Origin: an uncultured Muribaculaceae bacterium | Lineage (GTDB): Bacteria > Bacteroidota > Bacteroidia > Bacteroidales > Muribaculaceae | Reading direction: 5' to 3' | DNA length: 64,000 bases | NCBI GenBank assembly: GCA_910576935.1 | Contig: CAJTKG010000007.1 | Location: forward strand, 27,839 to 91,838 | Shown here: positions 28,731 to 36,850 of the stretch, in pieces | How positions within the stretch are numbered: position 1 is the first letter of the stretch | Layout: every line of letters starts with the position of its first letter | Program-made: the position numbers and the translations under genes | Notes under the pieces: model-generated | What the model was told of the DNA's origin: nothing | Databases searched by the model: none | The model's input: the letters and a program-made list of their open reading frames with translations, nothing else

Positions 28731-29186
28731 CTATTTCTTCTGAAACAATCTGGCCATCGATCGCTTGTCTTCACGCTCTTTGATTGACTGGCGTTTGTCA
28801 TACTCTTTTTTGCCACGGCCGATGCCAATCACAAGCTTTGCAAGACCGCGGTCATTGATAAACAGACGCATCGGCACAATTGTAAAACCTGCCTCCTTTC
28901 CACTACGCGACAAGCGATTGATTTCTTTACGGTTAAGCAGCAGTTTACGATCACGGCGAGTCTCGTGATTATTATATGTGCCGTAGAAATATTCGGCTAT
29001 ATACATATTCTTAACCCACACCTCACCGTTATTGACATAGCAGAAACTGTCGACAAGGCTCGCTTTGCCATTGCGTAACGCTTTTATTTCAGTTCCGGTC
29101 AAAACGATGCCGGCTGTGAAAGTTTCACTGATTTCATAATCGAAATTGGCACGGCGATTTTTTATGTTGATGTCTTTTGTGTTCAT
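28731..29186 (-). CDS. smpB: SsrA-binding protein (tmRNA partner)
   Basis: Binds tmRNA and brings it to stalled ribosomes for trans-translation. The OB-fold body has NRRANFDYEI, FTAGIVLTGTEIKALR and YIAEYFYGTYNNH; the tail KKEYDKRQSIKEREDKRSMAR is the basic helix that enters the mRNA channel. I choose the ATG at 29186 (MNTKDI); a TTG two codons upstream is possible but not needed. The gene lies 2 nt behind the Yip1-like gene. No tmRNA gene (ssrA) was seen in the window. Confidence 0.97.
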   Translation of the reverse strand: MNTKDINIKNRRANFDYEISETFTAGIVLTGTEIKALRNGKASLVDSFCYVNNGEVWVKNMYIAEYFYGTYNNHETRRDRKLLLNRKEINRLSRSGKEAGFTIVPMRLFINDRGLAKLVIGIGRGKKEYDKRQSIKEREDKRSMARLFQKK

Positions 29187-29188
29187 GT

Positions 29189-29737
29189 TCAATTAATAAG
29201 ATTTGTCAGCAACAGCATAATCACTATAGGCATAACCAACAGCACTGCCACGCTGATGAAAAGAAATCTCAGCTCGTTGTCAGGCTTCACCGCCATATAC
29301 GACGACGCCCTGTAAATTATAAGCGCAACAAACAGCGGCAGGAATTTTATGGGTGTCAGCGATGTCGGCACACAGTTCTCGATAATCTCGATGATGACTG
29401 ACAATCCGAGCGTATATAATATAAACAATGTAATTTTCGTTACGTTCGGTTCGCCCGTAACTACGTTTTTAAGCAGAGACTCAAGTGCGATACGACCGAC
29501 ATAGAACGAAATGAAATATGTGCCGAAAAGCGCCACCGCGAGCATCACGACTGTCACAAAGCCAAGATTATGGTCATAAAACAGTCGGGCAAATACAGAT
29601 AGAGCGGCAACGGCAAGCAACGGATAATAGCCTTTTGAAGCCACAGTCTCGGGGTTCTCGACTGCGGCTGATATATCTTCCCAGCCCTTTGTCGGCGAAA
29701 GTATGAGTTGCAATATATTTTTTAGATATTGTTTCAT
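29189..29737 (-). CDS. Yip1-domain membrane protein
   Basis: A 182-residue membrane protein with about five hydrophobic helices after the conserved opening LKNILQLILSPTKGWEDI, which is the usual start of bacterial Yip1-family proteins (PF04893). The ATG at 29737 (MKQYLKN) is preferred over an upstream in-frame ATG at 29791, because the promoter (29761-29791) lies between them. It is probably co-transcribed with smpB. Function unknown. Confidence 0.75.
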   Translation of the reverse strand: MKQYLKNILQLILSPTKGWEDISAAVENPETVASKGYYPLLAVAALSVFARLFYDHNLGFVTVVMLAVALFGTYFISFYVGRIALESLLKNVVTGEPNVTKITLFILYTLGLSVIIEIIENCVPTSLTPIKFLPLFVALIIYRASSYMAVKPDNELRFLFISVAVLLVMPIVIMLLLTNLIN

Positions 29738-29760
29738 CGTTGACTTTATTTTTAGGGATA

Positions 29761-29791
29761 CAAAGTTACACAATAATCGATGGTTTTTCAA
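29761..29791 (-). promoter_or_regulatory. Promoter for the Yip1-smpB unit
   Basis: On the minus strand: TTG (29791-29789), 20 nt, TAACTTTG (29768-29761). Predicted start near 29757, 20 nt before the ATG at 29737. Confidence 0.8.
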
Positions 29792-29801
29792 TCGAAAGTA
29801 T

Positions 29802-29809
29802 TATTTTTG
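29802..29809 (+). promoter_or_regulatory. -7 box of the divergent DUF5606 promoter
   Basis: TATTTTTG fits TAnnTTTG; predicted start near 29813, 44 nt before the ATG at 29857. The -33 region overlaps the opposing promoter. Confidence 0.6.
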
Positions 29810-29856
29810 TAGCCGGATTAAAAATTAAAACCAATAACCGAAATTTTCATCAAAAA

Positions 29857-30303
29857 ATGATCAGAAGAATACTTTCAATAGCAGGCAAACCCGGTCTGTA
29901 TAAACTTGTAAGCCAAGGCAAAAACATGCTCATCGTCGAATCGCTCTCGACCGGCAAACGCACACCTGCATACGCTCACGATAAAGTCATATCACTCAAC
30001 GATGTATCTATATATACTCAGGGCGAAGACATGCCTTTGTCCGAAGTGTTCGACAAAATAGCCAAAGCCAACAACTCTCAGCCCGTCGACCTCAAAAAAT
30101 TTTCAGATGCCTCGGCTATGCGTGCCTATTTCGGCGAAGTCCTGCCCGAGTTTGACCCCGAACGCGTCTACAACAACAACATCAAAACAGTCTTCACTTG
30201 GTATAACCAGCTCATTGCTGCCGGCGTGACCAAATTCAAAGACGACGAAATCAAAGAAGATGATGCCGCCGAGACCGCCGAAAAAGCTGACAAAGCCGAG
30301 TAA
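29857..30303 (+). CDS. DUF5606 family protein
   Basis: A 148-residue cytoplasmic protein. The opening RRILSIAGKPGLYKLVSQGKNMLIVESL and the middle ISIYTQ...-like segment (ISLNDVSIYTQGEDMPL) fit DUF5606 (PF18347), a Bacteroidetes-specific family of unknown function. The C-terminal 25 residues are Asp/Glu/Ala/Lys-rich and probably disordered. The start at 29857 follows the promoter at 29802; the longer in-frame reading from 29740 would start upstream of it. A clear terminator follows. Confidence 0.85.
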   Translation: MIRRILSIAGKPGLYKLVSQGKNMLIVESLSTGKRTPAYAHDKVISLNDVSIYTQGEDMPLSEVFDKIAKANNSQPVDLKKFSDASAMRAYFGEVLPEFDPERVYNNNIKTVFTWYNQLIAAGVTKFKDDEIKEDDAAETAEKADKAE

Positions 30304-30325
30304 TCGATCTTTTAAGAGATAATTG

Positions 30326-30361
30326 AAAGCTGTCTGAACTTTTTAGTTTTCAGACAGCTTT
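30326..30361 (+). terminator. Intrinsic terminator after DUF5606 gene
   Basis: A perfect 13-bp stem (30326-30338 with 30349-30361), 10-nt loop, followed by ATTTTTATAAAT. Confidence 0.9.
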
Positions 30362-30387
30362 ATTTTTATAAATAGATTTTTATTGTC

Positions 30388-31389
30388 ATGAAAAAATTAT
30401 ATCTGTCGCTATTATTTGCCGTTGCAGTCATCATATCATTGGCGGCACAATGGCAACCCGACATCCTCGGCGATGGCTACGAAATGAAATATGTCGAACA
30501 ACCCGATGATTACCAAGGGGGAGTACGTTCGACGGTTATACGCAAGGCATCGCCATGCGCCGGCAACACAGGCATTCTATATATTCACGGCTATAATGAT
30601 TATTTTTTTCAAAAAGAAATGGGCGACCGTTTCATAGACTCTTGTTACCGGTTTTATGCCGTCGATCTCCGCAAATACGGACGCTCATTGCTGCCGCGAC
30701 AAAAGAAATTCGATGCCCGAGACATTAAAGAATATTTCGCCGACATCGACTCGGCGGTCAATATAATGAAACATGACGGCGTCGACAGCATAATCCTGCT
30801 GGGTCACTCTACCGGCGGTCTGACATCAGCATACTACCTCAATAACCGCAACGACAGCAGCATTGTAGCTCTGATACTCAACAGTCCGTTTCTCGAATGG
30901 AATTTCAACGGATTCATGCGTGATTTTCTAATACCGGCCGTCGGCGGCATAGGCCGCATACTGCCGAATCTGGCATTCTCGCAGGGTAACAACAGCGGTT
31001 ACGCCGAGTCACTGCTCAAAGACCGCCATGGAGAATGGAGCTATAACACCGACTGGAAAGTTGTCAAACCCGAAAAGGCACGTGCGGGCTGGCTCGGCGC
31101 GATTACACGCGCTCAGAACCAACTTCACGACAAATCGGATATCAGAGTGCCCATCCTGCTGATGCACAGCGACAGCAGCTATACCGCCGACCGATGGACA
31201 CCCGAATACCAACACAACGACGTCGTGCTCAATGTCAGCGATATCTCAAAATATGGCCGACGCCTCGGCAATGATGTCACCGAAATTACAATCAGCGACG
31301 GAATACACGATCTCGTACTATCGCGCCCCGACGTCCGTGAGACAGTCTACGATTCAATCTTCAGTTGGCTCAGACGCAAGGGCCTTTGA
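30388..31389 (+). CDS. Secreted alpha/beta hydrolase
   Basis: A 333-residue hydrolase of the lysophospholipase/S33-like type. A signal peptide (MKKLYLSLLFAVAVIISLAA) is followed by the oxyanion-hole motif YIHGYNDYFF, the nucleophile elbow GHSTGG with S141, an acid region MHSDSSY and a C-terminal catalytic His in DGIHDLVLSR. The site is probably periplasmic. The 3' end overlaps the convergent lipoprotein gene by 36 nt. The substrate is unknown; the family includes esterases, lipases and thioesterases. Confidence 0.85.
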   Translation: MKKLYLSLLFAVAVIISLAAQWQPDILGDGYEMKYVEQPDDYQGGVRSTVIRKASPCAGNTGILYIHGYNDYFFQKEMGDRFIDSCYRFYAVDLRKYGRSLLPRQKKFDARDIKEYFADIDSAVNIMKHDGVDSIILLGHSTGGLTSAYYLNNRNDSSIVALILNSPFLEWNFNGFMRDFLIPAVGGIGRILPNLAFSQGNNSGYAESLLKDRHGEWSYNTDWKVVKPEKARAGWLGAITRAQNQLHDKSDIRVPILLMHSDSSYTADRWTPEYQHNDVVLNVSDISKYGRRLGNDVTEITISDGIHDLVLSRPDVRETVYDSIFSWLRRKGL

Positions 31390-32208
31390 CGACATCGAAT
31401 TGGCTATCTGGTCGCGCGCCATCTGCAATTGGCGCTCAAACTTCTCGCGTTTGATCTGCGCGAGCCGGTTAGCCTGCATACTCATGGCATAATCATAGCT
31501 GTCGACAATAGCATCACGCAACTTGGGAGTCAGCTTGACGGTTACCGTACCTTTCGGGCCACAAAGCTTATACTCCGAAATACCGGCGGCTGCTCTGAGC
31601 GCCTCGACAAGAGGAGTGGCTTCTTCCTGAGTAAGGACAACCATCTCCGACCCCTCGACCGTCACGAGACGCGACGGATTGATTCCGACGGTAGTCACCA
31701 CATTGCTACCGTCGCTCACCGACACACGCTCGAAACCGATTTTACGGCCACGAATATTGACAGCAAGTTGGAAATAGCCTTCGCTTCCATCAATACGCGG
31801 CTGTATGCCGGTCTTGTTCATGGCATTCGTGTCATAGATGCTTTTGGCTATAAGATAGCCGTCTATGCCGTTAGGCATTTCTATATACCTAAAATCATTC
31901 TCCCTCTCATCTATCTGCTGTATACTGCGGGCAAGCATATCATCGACAGCGATTATGCTGTCTTTGGCCAAGCCTTCGACGGCTCTCGCACGGCAAAGAA
32001 GACCTTCTTTTCTGATTTCGATCTCACCGGCATAACGAACATCAAGTGTGTCGATGACCTCTATGGCCGCACCATAGTCACCTCGTTCGACAAGTGCCGA
32101 CGCCTCGCCGAGAAGCGCCGCGGCCTTTTCTTTGTCGCTATCTCCACAAGAGGCCATTGCTGCGGCAATCATAACAGCCGCAATGGTTTTATTTGCTGCG
32201 TTGAACAT
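31354..32208 (-). CDS. Predicted lipoprotein, function unknown
   Basis: A 284-residue exported lipoprotein: lipobox AMASC with Cys21 followed by GDSDKE. After it comes a TPR-like helical part (ALLGEASALVERGDYGAAIEVIDTLD), a beta-rich centre and a basic, amphipathic C-terminal helix (RLAQIKREKFERQLQMARDQI). The start overlaps the relA stop by 20 nt, so it is likely translated from the relA message. I recognise no named family. The link with stringent response is positional only. Confidence 0.75.
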   Translation of the reverse strand: MFNAANKTIAAVMIAAAMASCGDSDKEKAAALLGEASALVERGDYGAAIEVIDTLDVRYAGEIEIRKEGLLCRARAVEGLAKDSIIAVDDMLARSIQQIDERENDFRYIEMPNGIDGYLIAKSIYDTNAMNKTGIQPRIDGSEGYFQLAVNIRGRKIGFERVSVSDGSNVVTTVGINPSRLVTVEGSEMVVLTQEEATPLVEALRAAAGISEYKLCGPKGTVTVKLTPKLRDAIVDSYDYAMSMQANRLAQIKREKFERQLQMARDQIANSMSSKALASEPTED

Positions 32209-34399
32209 CTTTTACTCCTTTTACTGTTTTTAATTTCTTTATCAGCTGGTTCAATGCCGTCGTATCACTGATGCCTACTACGACAAAACACTGGAACAGA
32301 CCGTCGTTGCTGTCGACGGTAATACTTCTCAGCGACGCGGTTTTCTCTTTGCTTATAATAGATGTGATGTTGGTGACTATACCGATATCGTCCTGGCCTA
32401 CAATTCTCAGAGTCGCACCGAAATCAGAGCCGTGATTGCCGCTCCATCGGGTACGGATAAGCCGATAGGGATACTTGTCGCGTATATTCGCCGCGTTCGG
32501 ACAGTCGACACGGTGTATCTTCACAACCCCTTCAGACGAGACAAAACCGAAAACTTCGTCACCGAAAATCGGGTTACAGCATTTCGCAAGCTTATAGTTC
32601 AAGCCCTTGATATTGTTGCCAATAACAAGAACATCAGAATTGATGTCGTTTTTTTCGTCGGCATCTGTCTGTTGCAATACAAACTCGCTTGCCGAGACTT
32701 TCTCACCCTCGTCCGTACTCTTCTTGTCAAAGTTGCTCAAAGCCTCGATGACATCGTTGACGTCAAGCGATTCGCTTCCGATAGCCATGTTGAAATCGGT
32801 CAGCGTCTTGTATCCCATTTTTTTCGCCACTTTAGACATCCGCCCTTCATCAACCTCGAGTTTGCGGTTTTTAAGACGACGCTGAAGAAGTTCCTTGCCG
32901 AGTTCGGCGACATGGCTCTCACGGTCTTTGAGCACAACCCGTATCTTGTTGCGGGCCTTTGATGTCACAACAAAGTTCAGCCAATCGCGCTTCGGCATCT
33001 GCTGCGACGAAGTGAATATCTCTACAGTGTCACCGCTCTGAAGCTTGTAATTCAGTTTACGGTTTTTACCGTTGACACGGCCTCCGGTACATTGACAACC
33101 CAGATTGGTATGTATATTGAACGCAAAATCGAGCAATGACGCTCCACTCGGCAATTTGTAGAGATCACCTTTGGGTGTGAAGACAAACACCTCTTTCTCG
33201 TAGACGTCCATCTTCAGATTCTTCATCAGTTCCATAGGGCCGCTATCGGCAGTCTCCAATATATCACGGACATTATTCATCCATGTATCGAGATTGTCCT
33301 CGCTCTTGATACCCTTGTATTTCCAGTGGGCAGCAAGACCCTTCTCGGCTATGGCATCCATGCGGCGGCTTCTGATCTGTACCTCAACCCACTTCGATTC
33401 AGGGCCGTAGACCGTTATGTGGAGCGACTCGTAACCGTTGCTCTTCGGTATGCTGAGCCAATCCTTGAGGCGCGACGGATTGGGACGGTACATATCGGTA
33501 ATCAGCGAATATACAAGCCAGCAGCGGCTCTTTTCATGCTCCCGGTCGACATCGAGAATGATTCTGATTGCAAACAGATCATATATCTGCTCGATATCGT
33601 TCTTCTGCTTCTTCATCTTGTTCCAGATCGAATATATCGATTTGGTACGTCCTTTGATGTCAAACTTCAGACCTTCAGCCTCGAGGCGCTCCTTTATAGG
33701 CTTGATAAACGCCGCTATATATGCCTCGCGCGTAGCCTTGGTCTCATTGAGCTTATGAGCTATCTGGGTGTATATCTCACGGTTGGTATATTTGAGAGAC
33801 ATGTCTTCGAGTTCCGATTTTATCGAATATAACCCGAGCCGATGAGCCAAAGGCGCATATAAATAACTGACCTCACGAGCGATATCGCATACGGCCGACT
33901 GATTGGGATGATGGTTGATAACCCTCATCAGAGCCAGACGGTCGACAATCATGGTGATGATTACCCTTATATCTTCGGCAAAAGTGAGCAACAGGTTTCT
34001 GAAATTCTCGGTCCATGCAGTGGCATGCCGGCTGTATAGCGTCGACACCTTCAGCAGGCCGCCGACAAGCTTCGCGATATCATCGCCCCACTCTTTTCTC
34101 ACATCGTCTGACGAGATAAGACCCGCGCGGCAAAAATTGTAGATCAGTAACGCGATGACCATATTACGGTCAGGGCTGATAACACTGCATAGCACCGATG
34201 CCGTTGTGACACTTCTCATTACCTGATTGAAACCGAACCGGTCTCGATGGCATTTCCCCTCGATTACACCGCGCGAAATCAAACTCTTGACCCGGCTGAA
34301 ATCGCCCGGCTGCAATGCACCGTCAAGTTGCCGGAGCAATTGTGCTGTCAGGGGGATGAGACGGTCGCGCTCATCCGCTGTAAAGAAATTATCATCCAT
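32189..34399 (-). CDS. relA: RelA/SpoT (p)ppGpp synthetase with inactive hydrolase domain
   Basis: A 736-residue long RSH protein. The synthetase domain is intact: GRTKSIYSIWNKM, DLFAIRII, SRLKDWLS (the RxKD type), PKSNGYESLH and EVQIRSRRM. The TGS (VFVFTPKGDLYKLPSGAS), zinc-finger-like CC (LAKCCNPIFGDEVFGF) and ACT domains follow. The N-terminal HD domain has lost its catalytic residues: the HDxxED motif of bifunctional enzymes is YNFCRA at about 87-92, and DRLHN is DRLAL. It therefore probably makes but does not degrade (p)ppGpp, so a separate SpoT must exist elsewhere. It may be co-transcribed with the lipoprotein gene. Confidence 0.93.
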   Translation of the reverse strand: MDDNFFTADERDRLIPLTAQLLRQLDGALQPGDFSRVKSLISRGVIEGKCHRDRFGFNQVMRSVTTASVLCSVISPDRNMVIALLIYNFCRAGLISSDDVRKEWGDDIAKLVGGLLKVSTLYSRHATAWTENFRNLLLTFAEDIRVIITMIVDRLALMRVINHHPNQSAVCDIAREVSYLYAPLAHRLGLYSIKSELEDMSLKYTNREIYTQIAHKLNETKATREAYIAAFIKPIKERLEAEGLKFDIKGRTKSIYSIWNKMKKQKNDIEQIYDLFAIRIILDVDREHEKSRCWLVYSLITDMYRPNPSRLKDWLSIPKSNGYESLHITVYGPESKWVEVQIRSRRMDAIAEKGLAAHWKYKGIKSEDNLDTWMNNVRDILETADSGPMELMKNLKMDVYEKEVFVFTPKGDLYKLPSGASLLDFAFNIHTNLGCQCTGGRVNGKNRKLNYKLQSGDTVEIFTSSQQMPKRDWLNFVVTSKARNKIRVVLKDRESHVAELGKELLQRRLKNRKLEVDEGRMSKVAKKMGYKTLTDFNMAIGSESLDVNDVIEALSNFDKKSTDEGEKVSASEFVLQQTDADEKNDINSDVLVIGNNIKGLNYKLAKCCNPIFGDEVFGFVSSEGVVKIHRVDCPNAANIRDKYPYRLIRTRWSGNHGSDFGATLRIVGQDDIGIVTNITSIISKEKTASLRSITVDSNDGLFQCFVVVGISDTTALNQLIKKLKTVKGVKDVQRSK

Positions 34400-34486
34400 T
34401 GGTCACCTCTGATATTAATGATTAATGCGCCAAAATTACAAAATAATCCTGACGCATCATAAACAGGTGACAAAATTATTGATAAA

Positions 34487-34633
34487 TTACATATCGTCGT
34501 TACGCGGGTTATTGTTAAGGCGTCGGGGCTCGTTTTTCACATCAGCGGCAGTAGCCTTGTCGTCGTCGGCCTTATCAATAGCCACACCCGGATAATCAGA
34601 TTTATCAATTTTATCATTTTTCTTCTTTTCCAT
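34487..34633 (-). CDS. Small charged protein, 48 aa
   Basis: A short reading frame (ATG at 34633, TAA at 34487) encodes MEKKKNDKIDKSDYPG ... RLNNNPRNDDM. It is very rich in Lys, Asp and Asn, without hydrophobic segments, and likely disordered and cytoplasmic. The sequence is not low-complexity junk: it has a balanced acidic and basic pattern and no rare-codon bias. I recall similar small proteins ending in NNNPRNxD in Bacteroidales, but cannot check. It lies between relA and the island boundary and belongs to the native chromosome side. Confidence 0.6.
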   Translation of the reverse strand: MEKKKNDKIDKSDYPGVAIDKADDDKATAADVKNEPRRLNNNPRNDDM

Positions 34634-34673
34634 AATGCTTTACATCTTTGGTGTATAACATTACAAAGAATCC

Positions 34674-34701
34674 GATAGTTCGTCAAAGCGGCAATTTGTT
34701 C
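34674..34701. repeat. Island boundary repeat, distal copy (att-like)
   Basis: A 28-nt sequence identical to 42203-42230 except for one base (A34686 where the other copy has C42215). Read on the minus strand it contains the codons for NKLPL and TGA of the engB end, with CTT instead of CTG for the last Leu. Sequence on either side of the two copies is unrelated. Confidence 0.85.
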
Positions 34702-35190
34702 TTATATTGTAATTGGTCCCGGGCGAAACGGCAAAACCACATTTCCATAAAAATCAAATAGCGCACTGACTCGCACATCATGTTCCACACCATAACCTTG
34801 GTCATCACCATGATCTCCTTCTTGAAGCCATATGCGGATCAGCAGTGTTGTATCATTGAACAAAGTAATATCCACTTCACAACGCCGTGACTGAGACTGT
34901 ATTTTTTCTCGCCATCTATCAAAAACCGCATATTCTTCTCTGGCATATCTTGGATCTATGACGCAAGGTTTTCCCGGTTTATTAACAAATTTGACAATTC
35001 TCTGATATTCGGGCCAATCCATATCTGATAAGAAATGTTTTTTAATAGTCAATTTAGCTCTGTATGGGCATTGGTCGGCTCTCAAAACTTCGACGATTTC
35101 TTTCCAAAACAAACCGTCCGGAAAACAACTTTCATTTACTCGGACATTTGATTTTGTCTCATGAGAATCTTTACCTTGTCTATTATACAT
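34702..35190 (-). CDS. Hypothetical protein of the island (162 aa)
   Basis: A 162-residue soluble protein without signal peptide or TM segment. It is rich in Arg, Asp and Trp, with possible beta strands in the second half (CEVDITLFNDTTLLIRIWLQ and VSALFDFYGNVVLPF). No recognised family. It is the last gene of the island operon, 28 nt after its neighbour, and its stop codon abuts the boundary repeat. It could be a cargo, effector or immunity gene, but nothing in the sequence decides. Confidence 0.6.
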   Translation of the reverse strand: MYNRQGKDSHETKSNVRVNESCFPDGLFWKEIVEVLRADQCPYRAKLTIKKHFLSDMDWPEYQRIVKFVNKPGKPCVIDPRYAREEYAVFDRWREKIQSQSRRCEVDITLFNDTTLLIRIWLQEGDHGDDQGYGVEHDVRVSALFDFYGNVVLPFRPGPITI

Positions 35191-35218
35191 GAGCTCAGTA
35201 ATAAAGGCCGTTTTTTAA

Positions 35219-35647
35219 TTATCGTACGCGCTTAACATACTTCCAGGCTTTCCTAAGAATTTTTCCGGCCATCTTGCCACCGCCCTTGACACGAGGTCTA
35301 TATGATGGATTTTTAGGACAAAACCATGTACCGGCACACTGATTACCGACCCATAAACTGACCTTATCTCCTGCAGACAGACTGACTCCATTACCTTTAC
35401 CTATAGAAAGATAATAACCTGAATACCACGTATAGGGATATGTATAAACCTTAGAATCATTGAGAACAAGACTCACATTATTCCATGCATAAGGAGTTTG
35501 GTTGTAGCATACAAAAAACGTTTCTTTGTCAAACCAGGCATCGGGATCTCCTTCTCCAAAATTACCAACAAATTGTGCCTTACCGGAAACAACTCCGACA
35601 AGACACAATATTATACTTATTGTTAGTTTACGATAATGATCAATCAT
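35219..35647 (-). CDS. Small secreted protein of the island (142 aa)
   Basis: The N-terminus has a signal peptide (KLTISIILCLVGVVSGKAQ), so it is exported. The mature part is rich in Tyr, Trp and Asn with strand-like stretches (TPYAWNNVSLVLNDSKVYTY) and one Cys pair (NQCAGTWFC), ending in a strongly basic tail (GGGKMAGKILRKAWKYVKRVR). The tail could bind membranes or nucleic acid. The ATG overlaps the upstream stop (TAATG). No family recognised. Confidence 0.65.
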   Translation of the reverse strand: MIDHYRKLTISIILCLVGVVSGKAQFVGNFGEGDPDAWFDKETFFVCYNQTPYAWNNVSLVLNDSKVYTYPYTWYSGYYLSIGKGNGVSLSAGDKVSLWVGNQCAGTWFCPKNPSYRPRVKGGGKMAGKILRKAWKYVKRVR

Positions 35648-35961
35648 TATTTCTGCATTTTCAGCGCCTGTCTTTTTAAGAGCATCGCATTATATTTAGG
35701 ATTTTCAATGAGCATTCCATAGGCCATTATTATTGCCGGATCTTTCATCTTAAGGTTGTCGCGAAGAAATTTTTTGTCTATTCCTTCTATAGCTTCGAAC
35801 TTGGGTACTCTACCCGTCTCGTACCATTGACCAAGCATCTCAGCCGCACTGCCCTTAAGCGTTAAAAGATGTTTGACGGCATTATCTGTGATCTGTGTGT
35901 CAGTATAACCGACGTCAAGAAGGCGCTCGCGAAGAGCGTCGGGTGTTATTTCTGTATTCAT
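35647..35961 (-). CDS. Small helical protein of the island (104 aa)
   Basis: A 104-residue, probably all-helical cytoplasmic protein (LRERLLDVGYTDTQI, VKHLLTLKGSAAEMLGQW, MKDPAIIMAYGMLIENP) with a basic C-terminus. It overlaps the metalloprotease-like gene by 4 nt and the secreted-protein gene by 1 nt, so it is translationally coupled to both; this suggests a partner or chaperone role. No family recognised. Confidence 0.65.
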   Translation of the reverse strand: MNTEITPDALRERLLDVGYTDTQITDNAVKHLLTLKGSAAEMLGQWYETGRVPKFEAIEGIDKKFLRDNLKMKDPAIIMAYGMLIENPKYNAMLLKRQALKMQK

Positions 35962-36833
35962 GCTTGTGCTATTATATCGTTTATCATATCTTTTGTCATC
36001 TCCCTGACCACAGTCTCACCTGCAAAGCGTGAATCTGTTTCCAACGGATTATACATATACCCCCATGGATCATAACTACATGCTCCATCTGTTGTATATA
36101 TCGCCTTAGCCACAGCCCACTCATTCCTTACTTCATCAGGAACATCATGATATCCGGCGATGCATTCCATCTGATATTGATGGCGCAACTCGTGTGTGAT
36201 TGTATCAACTATACCAAGAGGAGTGTTCTCGGGATTCAAATAGTCTACGGTAAGATGAATATAACCGTCTCCACAATTTGACCCCAACGTGCCGGGAGCC
36301 ATTTCCTCAAATATAACGCCTTTATAATTTTCAAGCTGAAAGGCTTTTGCCACCTCTGCGGCGTAAGCATAGCTAATGGCAGCACGATCGTTTGCGCTAA
36401 GGTTAGCCCAATTTTCTATAACACCGGGATTGAAATATTCTTTTGCCGCCTCAACACAATGGTCTAGTCCGAATTCCCTCGTTTCGGAAAATTCTCTTGG
36501 ATAGGATTCAAACTCCTTGTCTTCAGCTTCTTTAGAGCCCTCAAAGAATTCTTTCACGCCTTCATAAACGCCGTTGGTAAATTCCTTGATATTCTCACCT
36601 ATAGTGGTGAAGAAATCACTGATAGCTTCTTTTGTATCGGAGATTTTATCTGAAAAGGCCTCTTTAAAATCTTCTATTTTCTCCTGTACTTCCGGGATCT
36701 CACTAACTCTATTTGCCCCGTATGCAATAATTGTCGGGTTGAAACTTTTGAGTTCCTCCATTTGTGTATTATCCAATTCATGAGTCATCTCCGAGTCATC
36801 AGGATAATACATGTCATCATTTTCGAAATTCAT
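35958..36833 (-). CDS. Zincin metalloprotease-like protein of the island
   Basis: A 291-residue protein with a zinc-protease motif HELRH at residues 214-218 followed by QYQ, and a downstream YNPLETDSRF stretch whose Glu could be the third ligand, as in other HELRHAYQ-type zincins. The first about 110 residues are acidic and amphipathic (repeated F-K-E-A/D and EGVKEFFEG segments), possibly a docking or secretion region; no signal peptide is present. It could be a toxin-type effector or a maturation protease for another island protein. I assign protease activity from the motif only. Confidence 0.65.
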   Translation of the reverse strand: MNFENDDMYYPDDSEMTHELDNTQMEELKSFNPTIIAYGANRVSEIPEVQEKIEDFKEAFSDKISDTKEAISDFFTTIGENIKEFTNGVYEGVKEFFEGSKEAEDKEFESYPREFSETREFGLDHCVEAAKEYFNPGVIENWANLSANDRAAISYAYAAEVAKAFQLENYKGVIFEEMAPGTLGSNCGDGYIHLTVDYLNPENTPLGIVDTITHELRHQYQMECIAGYHDVPDEVRNEWAVAKAIYTTDGACSYDPWGYMYNPLETDSRFAGETVVREMTKDMINDIIAQA

Positions 36834-36850
36834 GTTATTATAAATTTAGT

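Noticed and set aside
31429..32271. Plus-strand frame of 280 codons opposite the lipoprotein gene
   Set aside because: The minus-strand gene has a proper lipobox and coupling to relA; the opposite frame has neither start context nor motif.
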